Below are positions 35,027 through 43,568 of a stretch of 64,000 nt of DNA, piece after piece (positions within the stretch are counted from its first letter, which is position 1; the number at the start of each line of letters is the position of its first letter). Below the pieces are notes generated by a model, which worked only from the letters and a program-made list of their open reading frames with translations, was not told the DNA's origin and made no database searches. The position numbers and the translations under genes were made by a program. The DNA comes from DSFO01 sp041640715 (lineage in GTDB: Archaea; Thermoproteota; Thermoprotei; Gearchaeales; Gearchaeaceae), in NCBI GenBank assembly GCA_041640715.1, contig JBEPZU010000005.1:9806-73805 (forward strand), written 5' to 3'.

Positions 35027-35509
35027 TTATTTTCGACGTGGTAAGAGCAAAGTTATTATCATCAGCAGAATCAAAGCTATATATAGTTGAGGAAACTTTT
35101 GGAAGATTAAGGGAATATAACCAAAATAAGGTATTCTAAATATCACTAATCCTTTCACTTCTTTCTCATTAATATACCAAGGATCAGGAGAAGGATTATT
35201 ATCTCCTTTGGTTCTTATCATTAACGATTCATCTGTTTTAATTATCTGAATTATCCTATGTACTATCAATATGTTATTGCCAGTCCTTTGATAGACAATT
35301 ATATCTCCGACTTTCAATTCATAAGGATTCACCCCTTTAGTTATTATGATATCTCCTATCTCTAGAGTAGGTTTCATACTACTGCTTTCTACCACAGCTA
35401 AAGGCACGTCGGTTCCTAGCACGCTTTTAATACCTATTGAAAAGAAGAAGAATAAGAAAAGCACTAGGAATATGCTCGTGATTATTTCTTTTACGGCCCT
35501 GCTAACCAA
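35027..35509 (-). CDS. sec11: Signal peptidase I (archaeal Sec11-type)
   Basis: 160 residues. An N-terminal membrane helix is followed by the catalytic Ser in VESSSMKPT, the His in ILIVHRI and aspartates in KGDNNPSPDPW, the S26B (Sec11) pattern of Ser-His-Asp. A C-terminal helix ends LLPRRK. It cleaves signal peptides outside the membrane. The TTG start at 35509 lies 8 bp inside the upstream regulator gene, preceded by a purine-rich stretch, so the two are translationally coupled. Confidence 0.9.
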   Translation of the reverse strand: MVSRAVKEIITSIFLVLFLFFFFSIGIKSVLGTDVPLAVVESSSMKPTLEIGDIIITKGVNPYELKVGDIIVYQRTGNNILIVHRIIQIIKTDESLMIRTKGDNNPSPDPWYINEKEVKGLVIFRIPYFGYIPLIFQKFPQLYIALILLMIITLLLPRRK

Positions 35510-36020
35510 TCCTCTTCCCCCTCAGCGTATAATATAGATAAGTCAATCCCAGACTTAAAAGCGTAAGGAATATCAGAAGTCTCTCTATTACTAAAAAATT
35601 TTTATCAAACAAACCTAATGCATGACCATAGCCTATGATTAATGCTGAAAAAATCATTACGATGGGTACTAAGAAGCTAGCCCCTTTAAAACGTTTCACC
35701 ACCTTAACAGTTTCCTCCTTTTTTTCAAACATTTCTATTGGTTCTTGAAGAGACATCGCTTTTTCTATAGAATAAAGTAAATTGTTACAAAATCTAGTCG
35801 ATGAATAACCATATGCTCTCTCGTTTTCGAGGTATTTCCTTTCTACCAATCCATTCTCTAGAAGGATCCTTAGATGCTTATCTATAGTCTTCTTATCTTT
35901 AGATATTTTCTCAGAAATTTCTTGTACTGTGAGGAATCTAGCAGATGAATTCAGCAATTTGAGTATCTCATATCTCGTTTCCTCGGATATTATTTCTAAG
36001 ATTTTCCTAGCATCCTTCAC
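35502..36020 (-). CDS. Membrane-anchored ArsR-like winged-helix regulator
   Basis: 172 residues from GTG 36020. Residues 1-90 form a winged helix: RKILEIISEETRYEILKLL, LTVQEISEKISKDKKTIDKHLRILLENGLVERK, and GYSSTRF. Residues 105-170 contain two membrane helices (FLVPIVMIFSALIIGYGHALG and LLIFLTLLSLGLTYLYYTL). It is thus a one-component membrane-bound transcription factor. It overlaps the signal peptidase gene by 8 bp. Direct repeats in the divergent spacer at 36078-36108 could be its operator. Confidence 0.8.
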   Translation of the reverse strand: MKDARKILEIISEETRYEILKLLNSSARFLTVQEISEKISKDKKTIDKHLRILLENGLVERKYLENERAYGYSSTRFCNNLLYSIEKAMSLQEPIEMFEKKEETVKVVKRFKGASFLVPIVMIFSALIIGYGHALGLFDKNFLVIERLLIFLTLLSLGLTYLYYTLRGKRIG

Positions 36021-36077
36021 AAAATTTCTTTATTATTTACTTATTAATTATTATAATCTTATCTTCTTATCGAGAGT

Positions 36078-36108
36078 AGTAAGTTCTCCTCGAAATCAGT
36101 AAGTTACT
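36078..36108. promoter_or_regulatory. Candidate operator: AGTAAGTT repeated at 20-bp spacing
   Basis: AGTAAGTT occurs at 36078-36085 and 36098-36105, exactly two helical turns apart. The second copy extends to the palindrome AGTAAGTTACT (36098-36108). The site lies in the divergent spacer between the membrane-anchored regulator and the VirB4-like run. Regulation of either gene is inferred from position. Confidence 0.4.
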
Positions 36109-36146
36109 CATACTTAATCCCCTTAAAAGAAGCATATTCTATTAAT

Positions 36147-36152
36147 AAGGAG
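36147..36152 (+). promoter_or_regulatory. Shine-Dalgarno for the TTG-started membrane gene
   Basis: AAGGAG lies 7 nt before TTG 36160, at good spacing, and supports that start over later in-frame codons. Confidence 0.5.
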
Positions 36153-36159
36153 TCTCTTT

Positions 36160-36738
36160 TTGAGTAGAATTAAAAATTTATTTAAGTTTTCTTTAAAACT
36201 ACATATGAAAAAAATAATTTTAGCATTAATTATATTATTAATATTATTTATTCTACCGCTTCTAGGTATATTCTTAATTATTTTTTATTTAATTTATATT
36301 ATGCATCAAAAAAATCGACAAAGAAGTTCTAAAAAATTTCTAAAAAATAATATTAAGAATATAAAATTATTTATTGAAAATATTTTTACAAAGAATTTTA
36401 GTAAAATTTATTTTGAAAACAAAATAGAAGTCTATAGACTTGATAAATATATAATTGCTCTAAAACAAGGAATAAGATGGTATTTTATTGTTGTTTTGAA
36501 GATCAATAAGTCCGAAATTGGTGATTTAAACTTGCCTTTAGAGGGGGTTTATTTTATGAAAGGTCTTAATATTAATGCAGTGATAATAAAGGAGAGTTTC
36601 TTCAGTTTTAAACTTTCAAGTTCTCTGATAAAGGCTAAAGTTTCTAGTTTAGCTAATAAAATAGAAATCATTAATTCCTATTTAAGTAGTAGAGGAATAG
36701 AATCTGAGCTCGTCGAAGCTAACGCTTTACTATGGTAG
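36160..36738 (+). CDS. Membrane-anchored VirB4/HerA N-domain-like protein
   Basis: 192 residues from TTG 36160 with AAGGAG upstream. Residues about 17-48 form one or two membrane helices (ILALIILLILFILPLLGIFLIIFYLIYIM), followed by a very basic stretch. The C-terminal 100 residues run VYRLDKYIIALKQGIRWYFIVVL to SSSLIKAKVSSLANKIEIINSYLSSRGIESELV. This resembles the accessory N-terminal domain of VirB4/HerA-like conjugation ATPases. It overlaps the next gene, which carries an ATPase-like fold, by 7 bp. Identification is by eye and tentative. Confidence 0.5.
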   Translation: MSRIKNLFKFSLKLHMKKIILALIILLILFILPLLGIFLIIFYLIYIMHQKNRQRSSKKFLKNNIKNIKLFIENIFTKNFSKIYFENKIEVYRLDKYIIALKQGIRWYFIVVLKINKSEIGDLNLPLEGVYFMKGLNINAVIIKESFFSFKLSSSLIKAKVSSLANKIEIINSYLSSRGIESELVEANALLW

Positions 36739-37886
36739 CTACGGATTCCTTTTTGATAATCGGTGATATTTTAAGCAGACCTATATTAATTAAGCAACTA
36801 ATGAAATCTATCTGCGATGAAGCTTTACTGATAATAGACTGTACTGGTATTCTATCCAAGATTTTAGATTTGCCTAAGCTTGAACTTCCAACTCAGAGAC
36901 TTACCTTTGAATTTCTTAAAGATTCTAAGTCCATTTTAACAGAAGCCATATTTTCTCAAATAAACTTCACATCTCATGAAAAGTTGCATCTAAGAGAAGC
37001 ATTGAACAAGTTATTTGCAGATGAAATAAGCATAAATAATCTGTTGAATAGGTTGGCTTCTTCTTCGAATCCATTTATTCATTCGCCCTTGGATTTGATC
37101 TCCATTGAAGGATTGATTTTCAGTCTTCAGGAATTTTCAGAAATAGATCAATGTATAAATACAACAGGCCCCTCATTGTATGATTTGGTTGCAGAAAAGG
37201 AAAATCTCATAATAGATTTGTCAAAGATCTGTTCAACCAAGGCCCGTAAATTATTAGCAATCATGATTCTCATTGAAACCTACTCCAACAAAAATCCTTT
37301 CACGAGATTCCACATATTTGTAGAAGGCCCTGAAGGATCTTCTTTATTGAGCAATCATCGTGCTAGCGATTTCTATTTTGAGCTCATCGACCGTTTAATC
37401 CTTAATGATGTAGTGGTTTACTTTACGGCCAATCACGGTGAATTGGATCCAAGAATAATTTCTAGATTCAAGACTGTTTACCTAATCAAACATGATGGAG
37501 TTTTCTGTTTTCCTGGTACAGAAATTTTATCTTATAAAGTTGGAGTTGATATGATGAAACTTAAGCTCGAGGATGAAGAAATTTTATTAATAGAAAGACC
37601 TTCTAAGCCTTTTAATTATGCTACTAATAAAAGCATACTAGAAATGCTCTACGGAGATCTAAGTGACTTGATCGCTGATTTAATTCAAAGCATGGAGAAT
37701 AATATGATAAGCAAAAAAGAATTCAAGAATCTAGCTCTATCCTTAGGCTATTTTAAAGAATCTGACGAATTACTAGATAAATTAATCAGTGGTGGCCTTA
37801 TAGAAGAGAGGATCGTAGGAGGCATCAAAAAATTATCTCCAACCTCTAAAGGTCTATTCCTCGCAAAACTTCATAAGTTTAAATGA
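36732..37886 (+). CDS. HerA/VirB4-like ATPase fold lacking a P-loop
   Basis: 384 residues. The opening SFLIIGDILSRPILIKQL sits where HerA/VirB4 ATPases have their Walker A (G-x4-GK-[ST]), but no GK[ST] is present. LLIIDCTG follows like the usual IDPHG strand. RFHIFVEGPEGSSLL matches the position of Walker B but lacks the DE pair. YFTANHGELDPRIISRF corresponds to the TQ-containing sensor strand. A winged-helix-like tail (ISKKEFKNLALSLGYFKESDELLDKLISGGLIEER) ends the protein. It is probably an inactive member of the family. It overlaps both neighbours, the downstream RecA paralog through ATGA. Confidence 0.55.
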   Translation: MVATDSFLIIGDILSRPILIKQLMKSICDEALLIIDCTGILSKILDLPKLELPTQRLTFEFLKDSKSILTEAIFSQINFTSHEKLHLREALNKLFADEISINNLLNRLASSSNPFIHSPLDLISIEGLIFSLQEFSEIDQCINTTGPSLYDLVAEKENLIIDLSKICSTKARKLLAIMILIETYSNKNPFTRFHIFVEGPEGSSLLSNHRASDFYFELIDRLILNDVVVYFTANHGELDPRIISRFKTVYLIKHDGVFCFPGTEILSYKVGVDMMKLKLEDEEILLIERPSKPFNYATNKSILEMLYGDLSDLIADLIQSMENNMISKKEFKNLALSLGYFKESDELLDKLISGGLIEERIVGGIKKLSPTSKGLFLAKLHKFK

Positions 37887-38596
37887 AGATCTCTACAGGA
37901 GTTAGTAGCTTAGATAAGTTGTTGAGCGGGGGGATTGATAGTGGAGCAATAACCCAGATTTTTGGAGGTTTTGGTACAGGCAAGAGCACTTTAGCTCAAC
38001 AGCTATGCATAACTTCTCAATTAGATATCCCTGTAACCAATACGACTCCTTCTTCAATTTTCATTGATAGTGAGGGATCTTTTAATCCTACTAAGCTTAT
38101 GAAGATCGCTACTAGATTCGGTCTAGATCCAATTATATCTTTAAAGAGAATACTCTATAAGAGGGTTTGGAATCTTGAAGAACAAGGAATAACCTTGAAA
38201 ATTGTCCAAGATTATCTAAGAAAATTTAAGGTTAGATTGATCGTAATAGATAACATATCTACGCATATTAGAGGAGAGTTCAATCAAGATCTTCTCATCA
38301 TAAGGCAAAAAGTGCTTGAATCACATTTAAGAACCCTTCTAGATATTTGTGTAGATTATGATATAGCTGGAGTTATAACGAATCAGGTTACTAGCGGTCC
38401 AGTGGGCATCGAAGAAAAATTCTCAGAAAAACCCGTAGGGGGTAATGTTATATCCAAATACTGTAAGGTTTCCTTGAGATTTATCAGATTTAAAGATAAA
38501 AGGTATGCTGAAATTTTTGAAGGATTCGAAGAAACTTCTGATGTAGCCTTTTTTTCTATAAAGGATGATGGAATTCACGACGTAACTCTTAAATAA
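37883..38596 (+). CDS. RecA/RadA paralog (RadB/RadC-like)
   Basis: 237 residues, one RecA core. Walker A is GGFGTGKST, Walker B is RLIVIDNIS, and the L2-region pattern TNQVTSGPVG with PVGGNVISKYC follows. There is no N-terminal helix-hairpin-helix domain, so it is a paralog rather than RadA itself. Such paralogs assist recombination or act as ATPases in repair. It overlaps the P-loop-less ATPase-like gene by 4 bp, which suggests the two proteins act together. Confidence 0.88.
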   Translation: MKISTGVSSLDKLLSGGIDSGAITQIFGGFGTGKSTLAQQLCITSQLDIPVTNTTPSSIFIDSEGSFNPTKLMKIATRFGLDPIISLKRILYKRVWNLEEQGITLKIVQDYLRKFKVRLIVIDNISTHIRGEFNQDLLIIRQKVLESHLRTLLDICVDYDIAGVITNQVTSGPVGIEEKFSEKPVGGNVISKYCKVSLRFIRFKDKRYAEIFEGFEETSDVAFFSIKDDGIHDVTLK

Positions 38597-38618
38597 AATT
38601 AAGGAAGTATATTTAAGG

Positions 38619-39020
38619 ATGGTTTTGGAGACCGTATTAAAATATATAGATGCTTTGAATAGTTTCGATGTAAAATTCGAAGGTGCTGAAGCTTTAGTGG
38701 TACCCTATGAAGGTATTAAAAAGATTGATACAAACGATATTAAATCGTTAATAAAGAGTAAAAAAACTAAAAAACTAGATAATAAAAGGAAAAAATTACT
38801 TAAAGAGATAACACAAATTTTAATTAATAATAAGTTAAACTTCAAGATAATATTCGAGAAGGATCCTATTCTTAAGTTCGAATTAGACAAGTATATTGTA
38901 ATCACAGAAGATACCATTAAGATATTTGGTTTTAAGAGTAAAACTGAACATCCTTTAGATATAATATACGATAAACTAGCAGAGATGGCAGATTGCTATT
39001 TCTACAAGCCTGTTCGATAG
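38619..39020 (+). CDS. Orphan protein after the RecA paralog
   Basis: 133 residues, basic in the middle (LIKSKKTKKLDNKRKKLLKEI), with beta-like segments at both ends (GAEALVVPYEG, YIVITEDTIKIFGF). No family is recognised. It follows the RecA paralog by 22 bp on the same strand and may be the last gene of the VirB4-like run. Confidence 0.55.
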   Translation: MVLETVLKYIDALNSFDVKFEGAEALVVPYEGIKKIDTNDIKSLIKSKKTKKLDNKRKKLLKEITQILINNKLNFKIIFEKDPILKFELDKYIVITEDTIKIFGFKSKTEHPLDIIYDKLAEMADCYFYKPVR

Positions 39021-39050
39021 ACTTATAAGTTAACGGAGTTATAATTCTTT

Positions 39051-42000
39051 ATGCTTAAACTTAAACTTATAATCGTTTTGGTATTAACAATCCTTGGTTT
39101 ATCTGTTATCTTTTATTATCTCCCCGATATTGGTTACTTCATTTTATACAAAGATCCTACCATAGAATTGGTGGATCTAAGAGGAAAAAGCATAGAGGGC
39201 GATACGATTAATTTCCTTGCTAAATTGAAGGTAATAAATAACGCCGCTATTTCAGTATATTTGAAATCAGCATCTTTCGAAATATATTATAAAGATAATT
39301 TAATAGGTACAGGTTCGATTGAGGATCAGATATATCTTCCTAGCTCTACTCCTATAGTTATCGATATTACTGTGAAAAGCCGAAGAGAATCGTTAGATAA
39401 TGTAATCGTTGATCTTCTTACACGTCTTTCATTGAAGGTAGATTATAAAGTTAATGCCTTAGTTTCAGCTAGCTTCTTATTCCTATCCTTTGAGAAAACC
39501 GTAAACCTTTCAGGCAAGTACACATTATCTCTAAGCCAATTCGTTACTAATATAGCCTGGAACGTTTCATTAAAAAAGATTCAGATTATAGGAGGGACCA
39601 ATGAAACGTTAGAAATTTTAGCTGAAGTGATGGCTACTAATCTCTCTACGCTCGATGTTACTGTGAGAAGCTCTGATATTTCAGTATACTATAAAGACAA
39701 ATTGCTGGGCAAAGGAAGATTGACAAACGAATTCACCATAGGTAAAGGAGAAAGTAAGTCTGTATCTGTATATATAAGTATCGTAAACAAAGATTTGCTC
39801 AAAGAAGCCATACAGGAATTGGTGAGGGATCATTCTACATTTGTCACTTACAGAGCAGATCTAAGAGTTTTTTCTCCCTTATATCTAGTAGAAGCTGACT
39901 ATACAATCACAGGAAGACAAGAATATTCAATTGAAGATGTCATTAACCAAATAAACATAGATAAAATAATCGCAGATGAAAATAACGTTTATGTTCTAGC
40001 AAGCTTTAACAATTCATTAGGTATTGAATTTTTTGTAAATAAAGTTAAAGGACCTGTTTATCTTAATAATACCATTATAGGTTTTATAGATTCTGAGCTA
40101 AACTTGAATTTAATGCCCAATGTGAAAAATACCTTTGTAGTACCAGTAAATCTTAATAAAGAAAATTTAATTGATGCTATAAAGACTTTAATAGAAAAAA
40201 GAAGCGTATCTCCTTACGCTAACTTGGAAGTATCAATAAATCTCTTCGATTTCTCTGTGACTGTAGATATTCAAGTTCAAAGAAAGATAAATTTAAATTT
40301 TGAGCTGGGTTCCTCTTTATCCAGTGTTAGATATATTTCTTCGAACATCATAGAAGCCGAAGTTCAATTATTGGTAAGCTCAGAAGATAACATACAAGCT
40401 AATATAAAAATAACCAATGCAGTTTTTGATGTCTATCTTAACGGCAATAAAATAGGGAGAGGCTTATTAACTGAAGAGCTTTCTTTGGCTTTGAACGAAC
40501 CAACTCAATTAAGAATTCGACTGATCCTAAATCAGAATAGCTTAAGCGATGTAATATCTGCAATTTTGAACGGTAGATTAACGAATATTCAGCTTAAGGA
40601 ACCATTCTTTGGCATCGAATTTGCTAATGTATTTGTAGAAATACAATTGGCCGATGCTCTAGATGTTGCCGTTTCTCCAATCAATCTTGATATTAATATA
40701 TACGATGGTCAAATAATAGAGGTAAAAGGAACAAATTATGAAAGAACTTTAGCGCTAAGAGTTTCAGCATTTGTTAGCGTTTCGAATGTTTACAATTTAC
40801 CTGTTTATATATCATCGCTTAACTTTAAGGTCAAAGAAAGTGAGCTAGGGTACATTGGAGAAATGCGGATAAATAGTCCGTTAATTCTTTATTTAAATTC
40901 AAGCTTTAAAGGCGATTTCGATTTAGAATTCGATAAAGATAAGCTTACTAGCATAATAAACAAAGCTATTGAGAAAGGAAATGTGAGGATAATAATGGAA
41001 AATATAACAGGTCAAGCTAAGTTTTTAGATTCTTCTTTTGTATTTAATCTTGAAAAGAATTTTATTTTAGATGTACCTACGCCGATTTCCTTGAAAGGCA
41101 CAAATGTTAGGGTGATAAGCGTAACCATAGGCAATTCACCTAAATCCTTTGTAGTAACAACCAGTTTTACAGTCATGATAGAGGGAATTTCTATAAGAAA
41201 CATAGATCTCATAGATGCTAGTGCTCAAATTTATGTGGATAATACATTACTTGGTACAGTTAGGTTGCCTATTAATCAAAGACTCTTGTCATCGACTTTC
41301 AATTATGGAGGTGAGGTTAACTTATTAGTTAACGATCAAGGCGCTAATAAGATCGCTAAATATATTTTACAACAGAAACCAATTCCTCTTATCGTTAAGA
41401 ACATTAATGTGACCGTTAGATTGATAAATGAGCTTTATGCCTTGACTTTGCCTGCTACTACTTCCTTCGATATATCAGTGCTACCTCAGTTGCTTATTAA
41501 AGTAACAAACTTTGTAATCAAACCTCCTGGCAATCTAGTGGAAGCTGAAGTGGAAGTCTTCTCCTCTGTTTTCAATCTTCAAATCACTAATATAGGTGAA
41601 ATAAGAGCCAAGGTTTATGATATTAATGACGTATACCTAGGTTTTGCTAGAATTATCTCAATATATACTTCACCTGGTCTTTTATTCAAAGGGATTGCTG
41701 AACTTCAATTAACCCAAGAAGGTCTTAACGCATTAGCCAAAACCGTAATGCTGAGCGATGCAATTTCACTTTTCTTCAAAGAGTTTAGGTTCTCTGCTAC
41801 AGTTAATGGGGTGAACATAGCTTTCGATAGCAATGAAATTTATCTTATACAACTCTCTACCAATTTTAGATATGATTATAATTTCATGATAACAGACATA
41901 AATGCGCTTCCTCCTGGTACTATATTTCCTATAACCGCTACTGTTGATTATCAAATAGTTAACGGTTTAAACGCACCCTTCAAGGTTTTGAGTGCTACTA

Positions 42001-42692
42001 TGGATATTTATAACACTGCTGATGAATACTTAGGTAAAGGCAATGTAAAGGGTCCTATTGAGATTAATGAAATGAGTGGTAGAGTAACTATTGAAGCAAA
42101 CTTCACTCTAAATCCAGATAAGGCGGCTTGGTTTGCTTCCCAAGTGGTCAATCATGGCAAAGTAGTCTTCAAGCTGAGCAACATAATGGCTACTGTTCAA
42201 ATTTATGATTACATCATTAACGTGCCTATAAAAGGTTTAACCCATGAGTATGTAACAACTCCTATAAACGTCGATGTAACAAGAATTATCATAACAGGAA
42301 TATCCTTTAATGGGATCTCGGCTGTTGCAGAAGTAAGAGTTAATAATCCGTTTAAGTTCCCTGTATACATTACATACATACAGAATAGCAACAGAACGAT
42401 AACCTTTGATATATATGAATCCCAAAGAGAAGCGCATCCTGGATTTTATATTGGGTACGGCTGGTACGCTAATCAACAACTAGTGGGCGGTAAAAGCATA
42501 GCGATACTTTATCCAGTAAATGTAGTAGTGGTTAACTGGCTACACCTAGTATCACCTCCTCACGGGAGTCTTATTCCTCCTCGTACTCAAATATACGTTG
42601 ATGCTCTTAACGGCAAAGCGGGAATGAAGATCTACGATCTCTATTTTACCTTCACTTTTGAAAAGAGAGAGATATTTGTTCGCTATCCTTAG
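39051..42692 (+). CDS. Giant membrane-anchored tandem LEA/WHy-like repeat protein
   Basis: 1213 residues. An N-terminal anchor (IIVLVLTILGLSVIFYYLPD, about 5-25) precedes about nine tandem units of roughly 120-140 residues. Each has a strand with hydrophobic/Asn-rich pattern, a motif such as ISVYYKDKLLGKGRL, FDVYLNGNKIGRGLL, AQIYVDNTLLGTVRL or MDIYNTADEYLGKGN, and a strand rich in Val/Ile. This matches the LEA-14/WHy immunoglobulin-like fold, with a final unit carrying VRVNNPFKFPVYITY. It is extracytoplasmic by topology. The start ATG 39051 has CTTATAAG 25 bp upstream. No catalytic motif is seen. The prs ATG follows the stop with no gap. Confidence 0.8.
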   Translation: MLKLKLIIVLVLTILGLSVIFYYLPDIGYFILYKDPTIELVDLRGKSIEGDTINFLAKLKVINNAAISVYLKSASFEIYYKDNLIGTGSIEDQIYLPSSTPIVIDITVKSRRESLDNVIVDLLTRLSLKVDYKVNALVSASFLFLSFEKTVNLSGKYTLSLSQFVTNIAWNVSLKKIQIIGGTNETLEILAEVMATNLSTLDVTVRSSDISVYYKDKLLGKGRLTNEFTIGKGESKSVSVYISIVNKDLLKEAIQELVRDHSTFVTYRADLRVFSPLYLVEADYTITGRQEYSIEDVINQINIDKIIADENNVYVLASFNNSLGIEFFVNKVKGPVYLNNTIIGFIDSELNLNLMPNVKNTFVVPVNLNKENLIDAIKTLIEKRSVSPYANLEVSINLFDFSVTVDIQVQRKINLNFELGSSLSSVRYISSNIIEAEVQLLVSSEDNIQANIKITNAVFDVYLNGNKIGRGLLTEELSLALNEPTQLRIRLILNQNSLSDVISAILNGRLTNIQLKEPFFGIEFANVFVEIQLADALDVAVSPINLDINIYDGQIIEVKGTNYERTLALRVSAFVSVSNVYNLPVYISSLNFKVKESELGYIGEMRINSPLILYLNSSFKGDFDLEFDKDKLTSIINKAIEKGNVRIIMENITGQAKFLDSSFVFNLEKNFILDVPTPISLKGTNVRVISVTIGNSPKSFVVTTSFTVMIEGISIRNIDLIDASAQIYVDNTLLGTVRLPINQRLLSSTFNYGGEVNLLVNDQGANKIAKYILQQKPIPLIVKNINVTVRLINELYALTLPATTSFDISVLPQLLIKVTNFVIKPPGNLVEAEVEVFSSVFNLQITNIGEIRAKVYDINDVYLGFARIISIYTSPGLLFKGIAELQLTQEGLNALAKTVMLSDAISLFFKEFRFSATVNGVNIAFDSNEIYLIQLSTNFRYDYNFMITDINALPPGTIFPITATVDYQIVNGLNAPFKVLSATMDIYNTADEYLGKGNVKGPIEINEMSGRVTIEANFTLNPDKAAWFASQVVNHGKVVFKLSNIMATVQIYDYIINVPIKGLTHEYVTTPINVDVTRIIITGISFNGISAVAEVRVNNPFKFPVYITYIQNSNRTITFDIYESQREAHPGFYIGYGWYANQQLVGGKSIAILYPVNVVVVNWLHLVSPPHGSLIPPRTQIYVDALNGKAGMKIYDLYFTFTFEKREIFVRYP

Positions 42693-43568
42693 ATGCAGAT
42701 ATTATTTCTTTCAGGCGCTAAACATCTTTACGAATATTTTCAGAAGATATTAAAAAAAGGAGAATTCTTTTTGATAGAACAAAGGTTTTTCCCTGACAAT
42801 GAACAATATATTAGAATACCTTTTAAACCTAAAGATAGCGTGACAATTGTTCAAAGCATGTATGGTAAGCCTGATGAAAGATTGGTAGAAACCTTGTTTG
42901 TCTCAAAAACATTAAAAGAGATGGGAGTCTTAAATATCATTGCTCTCATTCCTTATTTAGCGTACACTAGGCAGGATAAGAGATATAAAGAAGGCGAAGT
43001 GATAAGCCAAACTATAACCTTAGAGTTATTGGGGAATTTTATCAACGAGCTAATAACTATAGATGCTCATTTTCATGAAGGAATTCCAGAAATCAAAAAC
43101 TTAAGAATTAAGAACATAAGGCTTTCTCCTTTTTTCAAGATCTTTTTCGAGAACATTAAAGCGAATCCTAATTATGTTGTGATAGGACCTGACGACGATT
43201 CATACATACTAGCGAATCTCTTGGCTAAGGAATTAGAGCTTGATTCAGGTTTTATAGAAAAGAAGAGAATAGGCGACAGCGAGGTTAAAGTTTTTAATTG
43301 TAGCATAGACGTTAAGACCAAGAACGTGATATTAATAGACGACATAATAAGCACCGGTTCAACGGTTATAGAAGCTATTAAATTCCTCAGAAGAGAAGGA
43401 GTCGATAAAATTCATGTAGCAGCAACCCATGGTCTTTTTGTAGCAGATTCGTTGGAAAAATTAGAAGTTCTAAGACTGGAATCGATTATAACTTCTAATA
43501 GCGTCCCAAATCGTTACGCCTTACTAGATGTATCTCCTGTGTTAATAGGTGAGTTAAAAGATGGTTGA
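42693..43568 (+). CDS. prs: Ribose-phosphate pyrophosphokinase
   Basis: 291 residues. Substrate and metal regions include RFFPDNEQYIRI, YLAYTRQDKRYKEGE and IDAHFHEG. The PRPP-binding loop is NVILIDDIISTGST. It makes PRPP from ribose 5-phosphate and ATP, feeding the purine block in this window (PurF uses PRPP). ATG 42693 directly follows the LEA-protein stop, and the 3' end overlaps the next gene by 8 bp. Confidence 0.95.
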   Translation: MQILFLSGAKHLYEYFQKILKKGEFFLIEQRFFPDNEQYIRIPFKPKDSVTIVQSMYGKPDERLVETLFVSKTLKEMGVLNIIALIPYLAYTRQDKRYKEGEVISQTITLELLGNFINELITIDAHFHEGIPEIKNLRIKNIRLSPFFKIFFENIKANPNYVVIGPDDDSYILANLLAKELELDSGFIEKKRIGDSEVKVFNCSIDVKTKNVILIDDIISTGSTVIEAIKFLRREGVDKIHVAATHGLFVADSLEKLEVLRLESIITSNSVPNRYALLDVSPVLIGELKDG

